Positions 1 to 5,460 of a stretch of DNA of 64,000 nt are shown in pieces. The stretch's first letter is position 1, and every line of letters begins with the position of its first letter. This stretch comes from CAUZIZ01 sp965219005 (GTDB lineage Bacteria; Acidobacteriota; UBA6911; RPQK01; JAJDTT01): assembly GCA_965219005.1 (NCBI GenBank), contig CBDCMS010000004.1, positions 4,177,330 through 4,241,329 on the forward strand, in the 5' to 3' direction. The notes beneath the pieces are model-generated. The model was not told the origin of the DNA and searched no databases. It saw only the letters and a program-made list of their open reading frames with translations. Position numbers and translations under genes: made by a program.

Positions 1-200
1 ATGCGGTCATACCCGTCCCTTTCGGGTATGTCCCGAACAGGGTTTTCCTGGCCCAGCATGAAGTCGATGCTCTCGACGATAAAGGATTTTCCGGTTTCCG
101 ATGCGCCGCAAATGACATTGAGGCCGGGGGCGAATGAAAGATCGGCCGGGGGCTTGTCGGGTCCGAAAAACGCAAGATATCGAAGCAACAAACCACTCAT
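1..200 (-). CDS. ABC-3C system SMC-like ATPase (N-terminal part, runs off window)
   Basis: The minus frame begins with ATG at 198-200 and reads MSGLLLRYLAFFGPDKPPAD, then a P-loop GASETGKS (about residues 33-40) followed by FIVESIDFMLGQ. This is the usual start of SMC/RecN-like ABC ATPases, which detect or clamp DNA in ABC-three-component systems. Only about 66 residues are inside the window; the rest lies left of position 1. The start overlaps the stop of the middle component by four bases (ATGA), so translation is probably coupled. The assignment rests on the Walker A motif plus the two clearly recognisable partner genes. On its own it could be another RecF/RecN-type ATPase. Confidence 0.8.
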   Translation of the reverse strand, partial: MSGLLLRYLAFFGPDKPPADLSFAPGLNVICGASETGKSFIVESIDFMLGQENPVRDIPERDGYDR

Positions 201-694
201 GACAGCAGCTCCGCTTGCGGCCCGGACCGGCTAGGCTGAAACTCGATCGTCCAAGCCTCGAACAGACGTTTGACGATGGAATCGAGTTTATCGGCACTCA
301 GTTCGTCGAATGTGGCGGCAACCCAGTCGGCCCTGTTGCGAAGCGCGACGATATAGGGTGAATTCATATTATCGAGGAACGATGCAGCCGAGTCCTCAGC
401 GCCGTAAAGGAATCCCTGGACGTGAAGCTCGCGGCGCACGAGCGACCGGCTCATCATCAGACGCAGCCCCGATTCGATCAGCCCGCGCCGCACAAGTAGT
501 TCGCCGGAACGAAGCGGCAAGGGCGGATGTAGGCTGGGTGGGCCATCGGCGTCCGCAGAATGCACCGTGAGATAGTCGTACTGGACGAGCCTGCCGAGAT
601 CGTGCGCCTTTGGGTAACAAGCGATAAGGATTGCCAGCGTCCTAACGCCGGTTTCCAGTGCACTGTTGAATGGGCTGGGCGTTCGGTCGGTCAT
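197..694 (-). CDS. ABC-3C system middle component (type 2-like)
   Basis: A 165-residue protein from ATG at 692-694, whose start overlaps the stop of the upstream effector gene as ATGA. A longer in-frame start at 709 exists, but the ATGA arrangement, repeated at the next junction, favours 694. The small alpha-helical protein opens with NSALETGVRTLAIL and contains YDYLTVHSADADG and LVRRGLIESGLRLM. These match what I recall of middle component 2 of ABC-three-component systems, the linker between ATPase and effector. No catalytic motif is visible. The gene lies between the REase-bearing effector and the SMC-like ATPase in one tightly coupled operon, which supports the call. Confidence 0.75.
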   Translation of the reverse strand: MTDRTPSPFNSALETGVRTLAILIACYPKAHDLGRLVQYDYLTVHSADADGPPSLHPPLPLRSGELLVRRGLIESGLRLMMSRSLVRRELHVQGFLYGAEDSAASFLDNMNSPYIVALRNRADWVAATFDELSADKLDSIVKRLFEAWTIEFQPSRSGPQAELLS

Positions 695-1809
695 GGCTGC
701 TCTGTCCATGTCAGGCGGTCGTCATTAGCAAGTTGATGGCATATGCCCTGTTTGTCGGCGACCTTGGTTACGCTGACAAGCGCGTTTCCGCTCACGTCGA
801 GCTGACCTGCCGCCGAGACGGCCTTACGAAGACGCTCCAGAGCGTCAGAATGGGCGGCCTCGCAGATGTCGATCACGCCGTTGTAAACGTCTTCCTGTAG
901 CGAATCGAAAGTCAGCGACGGCGTACGATCGCGCGCGAAATTTCTTAAGGATTCGGCGCTGTAAAAAAGGACGCGCTGGCGGTTGTAGTGTCCTTCCAGC
1001 TCGGAATGGGGAACCAACTCCTCGCAGGCGGCCACGTGTAGCCCGAGATGGTCGCCGTACGCATCGAGCAATTTTCGAAGATAGAGGCTCTCGGCCTCCG
1101 TAGGCTCGGCCGGGGGCGTGTCAGGCTCTCCGCGCGGCGGAAGGCCGCCGCCAAAACGGGCCGCATGAAATACTGTTTGGGCGTGTTCCTCTACCAGCTC
1201 TAAAGCGGTTCGGTCGTCGAAGATCGCGAAATCGAAGGCGTCGAAATACACGAGAAATTCACCCTTCAGGGGAGCCTCAATCCCGGCTCCAATCGCGGAG
1301 GCGCAACGGCTCTCCCACTTGGTGTGCACCTCCTCCTTGAGGCGACCGGGGTCCTTCAAGAGCCGGCCAAGTGTGATGCCTACACCAAAAGGCGCGATGA
1401 AGACGTGGCGCTGCGGGACGCGGCACGACTGATTGAACGGCGGTGTACGCAGAAACGAATGGTAGATAATCTTGCCGATTTCTCCGTACACGTCGCCGGG
1501 CGTGAGCGCGTGATTGTAGTGCTTGCACTGGTAGCTGTCCCAGGGCTTCGCGAATCCCTCCTCCGCCGTGAAGGCAACAACGTCCAGCCCCAGGTCGCCG
1601 GGGCCGGAAAAGCGCTTGATCGATTGATACATCCCGTTGGTTCTGTGAAACGAAAGCCATTCCTCCGTGAACTCTTCCCATTCGTCGGATGACATGACTT
1701 GGAGCAATCGGACGGCCGGAATCGGGATGCCATCCGAAACCTGAGAGGCGGTCGGCGCTGCCGAAGCTAATTTCGGATCGATATTATCCAATGTCGGGGA
1801 GTCACTCAT
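691..1809 (-). CDS. ABC-3C effector: restriction-endonuclease-like domain plus ABC-3C C-terminal domain
   Basis: 372 residues. Residues about 30-160 look like an Mrr/REase-type PD-(D/E)xK fold: GPGDLGLDVVAF supplies the Asp and YQCKHYNHALTP the QxK. Residues about 240-372 match the ABC-3C C-terminal domain: YGDHLGLHVAACEELVPH, FYSAESLRNFARD, FDSLQEDVYNGVIDICEA and the end motif GICHQLANDDRLTW. In ABC-3C systems this protein carries the toxic or nucleic-acid-cleaving activity that the ATPase and middle component unleash on invasion, so a DNA-cutting effector is inferred. It is the first gene of the operon and overlaps the middle component by four bases. An IS1182-like remnant abuts its start. 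Confidence 0.8.
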   Translation of the reverse strand: MSDSPTLDNIDPKLASAAPTASQVSDGIPIPAVRLLQVMSSDEWEEFTEEWLSFHRTNGMYQSIKRFSGPGDLGLDVVAFTAEEGFAKPWDSYQCKHYNHALTPGDVYGEIGKIIYHSFLRTPPFNQSCRVPQRHVFIAPFGVGITLGRLLKDPGRLKEEVHTKWESRCASAIGAGIEAPLKGEFLVYFDAFDFAIFDDRTALELVEEHAQTVFHAARFGGGLPPRGEPDTPPAEPTEAESLYLRKLLDAYGDHLGLHVAACEELVPHSELEGHYNRQRVLFYSAESLRNFARDRTPSLTFDSLQEDVYNGVIDICEAAHSDALERLRKAVSAAGQLDVSGNALVSVTKVADKQGICHQLANDDRLTWTEQP

Positions 1810-2218
1810 CGGTTAACCGGCCGACGCCGAACTGCTGGCTCAGGACGAGGCCCAGATTGAAGGCACTGACGTGAATCAGCAGACGCTTGAGAAGGTTCGG
1901 ATGACCCCGCAGGTGGGTGCGCCTCATCCGTCCCGTTTCGTACAGGTGCGCCATGGGTCGTTCCAACCGTTCGCCTCGCTGTCGCAACAACCGCGCGGTT
2001 CCGAGATGTAGCTGCGGACTTCGGCGCACTTCAGATCCACCATCCGTGCGGTACTGTGGTATCCCTTGTCGCCCACCACCTCTTCCAAGGTCTCCTCGTC
2101 CGGCAAGACGGTCTGCAGCGTGCAGGGCGCGGATCAGGGCGACACCACCACGATGAAGAAGACCCTCATCACGGCGGCTGAACAGCTGGGTTGGAGAGGC
2201 ATCGTTGTGCTCCATCAT
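1802..2218 (-). pseudogene. IS1182-like transposase remnant (C-terminal part, several frameshifts)
   Basis: Three minus frames each carry part of one transposase. One reads VVGDKGYHSTARMVDLK and AEVRSYISEP. Another ends with RPMAHLYETGRMRRTHLRGH then NLLKRLLIHVSAFNLGLVL, a typical IS1182-type C-terminus. The N-terminal two thirds are missing and at least two frameshifts separate the pieces, so it cannot make an active enzyme. It lies between the ABC-3C operon and the ParA cassette and probably marks the junction between defence and plasmid-maintenance segments. No terminal inverted repeats were identified. Confidence 0.75.
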
Positions 2219-2619
2219 CGGGTTCCCTTCCCTGTTGTTTTATGGTGCAGTTCACTTTGCTGGGACCCTAGGTACTCAACAAGCGCTTCCCGGACAATAA
2301 CGGAAATTGACCAGTTGGGATCGCGCTCGACCTTTCGCCGATGAGTTTCATCGAGCAGCAACTGCCGAATCGGGCTAGGCAAGGTCACCGTTATTTTCTC
2401 AAAGTTATCCTTCTTCCCGTGTGGCGGGTTGAGTACGAGGTTTTCCTGACCGATTTCTTGATCTTTTGATTTTATGTTTTTAGGTTTTCTTAAAACCTTC
2501 TTTCTGTTTTTATTCTTTTTGTCGTCCGGTGTTGCCGGAGGAACCGCCGCATATCCTGTTTCCTGGATGCCGAGCTTCTCCGCTAGCTCGTCCATTCGAG
2601 CTTTCGATGACTTCATCAC
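2215..2619 (-). CDS. ParA partner, small ribbon-helix-helix-like DNA-binding protein
   Basis: 134 residues from GTG at 2617-2619, overlapping the parA stop by four bases (GTGA); an ATG follows immediately at 2614-2616. The first 75 residues are Lys-rich and low in complexity. The C-terminal half, FEKITVTLPSPIRQLLLDET and ISVIVREALVEYLGSQ, has the strand-helix-helix layout of RHH/CopG-like proteins. These serve as centromere-binding ParB analogues beside small ParA ATPases. The overlap with parA and the nearby origin modules support a role in plasmid partition. The family is assigned by pattern only, so it could also be an autorepressor. Confidence 0.65.
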   Translation of the reverse strand: MMKSSKARMDELAEKLGIQETGYAAVPPATPDDKKNKNRKKVLRKPKNIKSKDQEIGQENLVLNPPHGKKDNFEKITVTLPSPIRQLLLDETHRRKVERDPNWSISVIVREALVEYLGSQQSELHHKTTGKGTR

Positions 2620-3260
2620 TTCACAAGCCTATCGACTGCCATAGCCAACTGCCTAAACTCTTCATGGGCCTTACTCTCCGGCGCATACTCGCCCACGGTA
2701 AGCCCCTTGAGCACTGCCTCGGCTACGGCGACCCGCTGATGGGTGCCCGGCAGCAACGGCTCACCGAACCGCTCTAGAATTGCAGTGAGGTCTCGGGAGA
2801 GAAGCGTATTTACCACCACACGCGACGGTGCGAATCGGACCAGCGGTTTGTTGTTATTGCGCTTCACCCGAGCTTCCCTCATCATCGCCATAGCTTCTTG
2901 ACCGGCAATGATGTCGAGCGGCGAGGGAGTAACGGGAAGAATGACGAGATCGGCCAACAACGCTGCTAGCAGACCTGTATCAGGCAGCCCGGGAGGGCTG
3001 TCGAGGATTACTCGTTCCGTTTGTTGAGCCGCCGCCGTAACTTTAGCTTGAAACATTTCCGGACTAGTGACATCGACAGCCTCGACTAAGTCGCTCAAAA
3101 GTCCGTGGCCAAGGTTCGCCCAATTGGCGATGCTGTGCTGAGGATCCAGGTCGAGAATCGCCACCCGACGGCCTAACCGCACCAACTCACCTGCGAGATT
3201 GGCCGAGATCGTGGATTTACCCACCCCGCCCTTTTGCTGGATCACTGAAATTATTGCCAT
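2616..3260 (-). CDS. parA: ParA-family partition ATPase
   Basis: 214 residues, the size of the short plasmid ParA type (Ib). It starts MAIISVIQQKGGVGKSTISA, a deviant Walker A (KGGVGKST) right at the N-terminus with no HTH extension. Walker A' is AILDLDPQHS and the B motif region is ERVILDSPPG. Such ATPases bind DNA non-specifically and move plasmid copies apart with a small centromere-binding partner, here the overlapping gene at 2215-2619. The gene is divergent from the HigBA-like pair across about 150 bp of AT-rich DNA. A second, unrelated ParA at 60466 shows that at least two partition systems met in this window. Confidence 0.93.
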   Translation of the reverse strand: MAIISVIQQKGGVGKSTISANLAGELVRLGRRVAILDLDPQHSIANWANLGHGLLSDLVEAVDVTSPEMFQAKVTAAAQQTERVILDSPPGLPDTGLLAALLADLVILPVTPSPLDIIAGQEAMAMMREARVKRNNNKPLVRFAPSRVVVNTLLSRDLTAILERFGEPLLPGTHQRVAVAEAVLKGLTVGEYAPESKAHEEFRQLAMAVDRLVK

Positions 3261-3387
3261 CGAAATCTAACATATAGGATATCATAAAAATTCTTTTGCT
3301 TTTTTCTTATAAATTTGAGGAGGGGCCTCCTGCACCAATTATCCGGCGCGAAAGGCGGATGTACGAGGCGAACTATTAGTTTATCTG

Positions 3388-3413
3388 ATATCAATATTGA
3401 TATACTCGGGTGG
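3388..3413 (+). promoter_or_regulatory. 16-bp palindromic operator overlapping a putative -10 box for the HigBA-like operon
   Basis: A perfect palindrome, ATATCAATATTGATAT, occupies 3388-3403. TATACT at 3401-3406 fits a -10 element and would place transcription start at about 3413, on the second of two consecutive GTG codons (3410 and 3413). The toxin-antitoxin mRNA may therefore be leaderless. The palindrome is well placed for autoregulation by the XRE antitoxin encoded downstream. This is read from sequence; no -35 element is convincing. Confidence 0.5.
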
Positions 3414-3739
3414 TGAATTGGCGCGTCGATGTCCTTAACCAATCGGTCGTGGGGGAGATTGACGCTCTTCCACCGGACATGCGGGCTAAATTAGACCACA
3501 TAGTTCGTATGATTGAAGAACTCGGCCTGCATCAGGTTCGCGAACCCTACATCAAAGCTCTCCGGGGTAAATTATGGGAGATACGGATAAAGGGCCGCGA
3601 TGGGATCGCCCGCGCCATCTATGTGACCGTGAAGGAACGCCGCATCGTCATTCTTCATGCGTTCCGCAAGAAGACCCGGAAGACCCCCGAGGCGGCGATT
3701 CGGACCGCCTTGTCGAGAATGAAGGAGCTAGAACCATGA
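3410..3739 (+). CDS. higB: RelE/HigB-like toxin (phage Gp49-like family)
   Basis: 109 residues from GTG (3410 or 3413). The sequence WEIRIKGRDGIARAIYVTVK, then RRIVILHAFRKKTRKTP, is the core of Gp49-like HigB toxins, ribosome-dependent mRNA endonucleases of the RelE fold. The basic end (FRKKTRKT, RMKELEP) fits RNA binding. The gene precedes its antitoxin, the inverted order typical of HigBA, and the two overlap as ATGA at 3736-3739. An operator palindrome lies directly upstream. The gene is intact and next to the partition cassette, suggesting a post-segregational stabiliser for the plasmid segment. Confidence 0.87.
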   Translation: MVNWRVDVLNQSVVGEIDALPPDMRAKLDHIVRMIEELGLHQVREPYIKALRGKLWEIRIKGRDGIARAIYVTVKERRIVILHAFRKKTRKTPEAAIRTALSRMKELEP

Positions 3740-4014
3740 CCATTCCATTTACAGAACTGCGAAAGAAGTGGAAAAAGGATCCGGATTTTCGTAAAGAGTA
3801 CGAATCGCTGCAACCCGAGTTCAAGCTGGCGCGAGTCCTCATTGAGGCCCGCGCCAAGTCTGGATTGAGCCAGCGCGAGGTGGCCGAGCGGATGGGGACG
3901 AGCCAGCCCACCGTGGCTCGTCTGGAAAGTGGCCACAAGCCATCCCTGAAAACCTTGGAACGCTACGCCGCGGCTGTCGGCATGAAGATCGAGATACACC
4001 TCGTCGGTGGTTGA
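3736..4014 (+). CDS. higA: HigA-like XRE-family antitoxin
   Basis: 92 residues, start overlapping the toxin stop (ATGA). The central HTH reads LSQREVAERMGTSQPTVARLE then SGHKPSLKTLERYAAAVG, a textbook XRE/Cro helix-turn-helix. The N-terminal segment (ELRKKWKKDPDFRKEYESLQ) resembles the helical toxin-neutralising part seen in HigA partners of Gp49-like toxins. It is expected to bind the toxin and repress the operon through the palindrome at 3388-3403. Nothing suggests damage. Confidence 0.9.
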   Translation: MTIPFTELRKKWKKDPDFRKEYESLQPEFKLARVLIEARAKSGLSQREVAERMGTSQPTVARLESGHKPSLKTLERYAAAVGMKIEIHLVGG

Positions 4015-4140
4015 TTCCAGACGGAGGCACGCAGGTGGTTTCTTGAATTATAGACTTGTTGCCCGTGCACAGGATCTCGTCTTGGACTGGGTAATTCTTA
4101 CAGCCACTCATGGAAGGTGGCCGGAAAGCCAAGAAAAACC

Positions 4141-4293
4141 ATGACTGATGAAGAAACCTTGTCCGAGTACCTGAAAACCGTCAGATTGCAGCGACCCCGG
4201 CACTTTGACGGCATCTTCGTGATGGGGTCTTACGTGCCCGACGGAGAAGGACACGGGCACTACCCGGTCTCTGAAGCCTCCTTGGTAGGATAG
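4141..4293 (+). CDS. Short open reading frame of unknown nature (50 aa)
   Basis: An ATG-to-TAG frame encoding MTDEETLSEYLKTVRLQRPR, then a segment with FDGIFVMGSYVPDGEGHGHY. The composition looks protein-like rather than random, but I do not recognise it and no strong ribosome-binding site precedes it. It lies between the toxin-antitoxin pair and the origin modules, beside a methyltransferase scrap, so it may be a gene remnant. Confidence 0.25.
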   Translation: MTDEETLSEYLKTVRLQRPRHFDGIFVMGSYVPDGEGHGHYPVSEASLVG

Positions 4294-4305
4294 AAAAATG
4301 CGAGT

Positions 4306-4449
4306 TTGCTTCCAACTCCTCTGTACTATGGCGGCAACCTGGACATTCTCCGGCGCTGCGTCCAGGACGAGAGTTCTCGCGCTCTGGTTTTGGGTCGTTA
4401 TCCACAAGCTAGCCGCTCTTACTACTTGAAGTCTTCTATTTGTTCTTAG
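4306..4449 (+). pseudogene. DNA methyltransferase N-terminal scrap
   Basis: In this frame LLPTPLYYGGNLDILRRCVQ DE matches the start of beta-class adenine methyltransferases (LYYGDNLDILRR is the usual form). The match ends after about 22 codons, before the DPPY motif; unrelated codons run to TAG at 4447-4449. There is no start codon. It is probably a relic of a restriction-modification gene replaced during plasmid rearrangement. Confidence 0.4.
4398..4406 (+). promoter_or_regulatory. Perfect DnaA box
   Basis: TTATCCACA matches the consensus DnaA-binding site. It lies about 50 bp beyond the iterons of the left origin module, with an AT-rich stretch (4410-4458) between. This arrangement is common in plasmid origins, where DnaA helps melt AT-rich DNA. 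Confidence 0.6.
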
Positions 4450-4459
4450 CTATATGAAT

Positions 4460-4580
4460 GTCGGGGTGTTTCATCCACGAAATTATCCTCAAGTCGGGGT
4501 GTTTCATCCAAACTCCGGTGTTTGAAGTCGGGGTGTTTCATCCTGGAAAACTCCCCGGATCACAGGGGTTTTGTGGAAAA
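4460..4580 (-). other. Left plasmid origin module: DnaA-like box plus three 17-bp iterons
   Basis: Read on the minus strand, TTTTCCACA (4572-4580) is followed by CTGTGATCCGGGGAGTTTTC and then three identical 17-bp repeats, GGATGAAACACCCCGAC, at 4527-4543, 4493-4509 and 4460-4476. Start-to-start spacing is 34 then 33 bp, about three helical turns. The layout fits initiator-binding iterons of a theta-replicating plasmid. The same design, with divergent repeats, recurs at 5079-5199 in opposite orientation. A RepA-like C-terminal remnant (4707-4790) lies just upstream in the same orientation. Confidence 0.8.
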
Positions 4581-4706
4581 TGCCCTCAGAGGCCCTAGAA
4601 GCGACTCTCGGATACTCCCCCACGTCCCCGGGGGGGAGCCTGGATCCTCCTGTATCCGCCAGAGGCGATTCTGGGTCAGGGAAGGGGACTTGAGGGCTAC
4701 TTCCAC

Positions 4707-4790
4707 GAACTGAAGCCGCGCAGGTGGCACAGCGGGTTTGGAGGGTTGGAGGATTAGCACCCCATGGGCCGTCGCGTAGTTAAGACCCGG
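4707..4790 (-). pseudogene. RepA-like replication initiator, C-terminal remnant (left copy)
   Basis: The minus frame reads PGLNYATAHGVLILQPSKPA then VPPARLQF. It aligns with the plus-strand remnant PDLNYATGKGVLILSPSTPS ending at 4966. Both resemble the extreme C-terminus of plasmid RepA-type initiators, where a helix with RELKKIKLAWP precedes this strand. Only the last 28 or so codons are left, without a matching stop. It leads directly into the left origin module, which is the order expected for a repA-oriV locus. Confidence 0.55.
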
Positions 4791-4813
4791 CACAGGCGGG
4801 CGACAAGAATACA

Positions 4814-4966
4814 GTGAACAACTTCCGCACAAAGTGCCTCCGAGAGCTAAAGAAGATCAAGCTGGCCTGGCCGGACCTAAACTACGCTACGGGCAAGGGT
4901 GTCTTGATTCTCTCGCCCTCAACACCCTCCGTCCTTCCGGCGCAGCAACTTCAACTCGCTAAATAG
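4814..4966 (+). pseudogene. RepA-like replication initiator, C-terminal remnant (right copy)
   Basis: Fifty codons, ending at TAG 4964-4966, read NNFRTKCLRELKKIKLAWPD then LNYATGKGVLILSPSTPS. This is the typical end of RepA-type plasmid initiators (winged-helix proteins that bind iterons). A GTG stands at 4814, but the rest of the roughly 300-400-residue protein is absent. The fragment points toward the right origin module 112 bp downstream. Its divergent twin points the other way, and the junction lies at about 4791-4813. Confidence 0.65.
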
Positions 4967-5078
4967 ACGCAAGTTCCTTTCAGGCAGATGGCCCAAGAGA
5001 GGTTTTCATGACCCTTCAACGATTCGCCGTCCGACTTACGATTCCTGTGATCCTTACTTCGATGGTTTGGGCAAAGAT

Positions 5079-5199
5079 TTATCCACAGATTGCTGTGATC
5101 TGGGGAAGTTTTCCACGCTGAAACGGGAACACTGCCGACGTATCTTCTCCGCTGAAACGGGAACACTTTGGCAAGAACTCGCCGCTGAAACGGGAACAC
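5079..5199 (+). other. Right plasmid origin module: DnaA box plus three 17-bp iterons
   Basis: A perfect DnaA box TTATCCACA (5079-5087) is followed by CTGTGATCTGGGGAAGTTTT CC and three identical 17-bp repeats, CGCTGAAACGGGAACAC, at 5116-5132, 5150-5166 and 5183-5199. Spacing is 34 then 33 bp. The module is 121 bp, exactly like the inverted left module, and shares TCCACA, CTGTGATC, GGGGA, TTTTCCA and TGAAAC at the same offsets. It is most simply read as an iteron origin whose initiator gene has been lost apart from its C-terminus. Confidence 0.82.
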
Positions 5200-5427
5200 A
5201 TACAAGTAGTAAGACAAATAGTTAAAGAGCAAGTAGTAGGAGCGACGACTCCTGTGAATAAATCAACCAGAACCCAAAACGAACCCAAACCAACCCCAGA
5301 CGGCGAGAGGCTAGCCCCTTTTTGAGAGTAAAACCCGGAAAACAGAACCCGCCTCTGCAACAGGTGCGTCAAAGCGCTGCGCGCCTCCTTCGTCCCTGCG
5401 CATGACTCCGCCCTCGCTGCTACGGCT

Positions 5428-5449
5428 CAAAACCCGGGACGACCGGGTC
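5428..5449 (-). terminator. Putative rho-independent terminator after the giant secreted-protein gene
   Basis: On the minus strand, 12 bp past the stop codon, ACCCGG-TCGTC-CCGGGT forms a 6-bp stem (5432-5448), directly followed by TTTT. Short but well placed. The 5200-5460 interval otherwise shows no gene. Confidence 0.45.
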
Positions 5450-5460
5450 CCTTCCCTTAT

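Noticed and set aside
4460..5199. CRISPR array
   Set aside because: Two sets of three 17-bp repeats with 16-17-bp spacers, DnaA boxes adjacent and no cas genes; iterons explain them.
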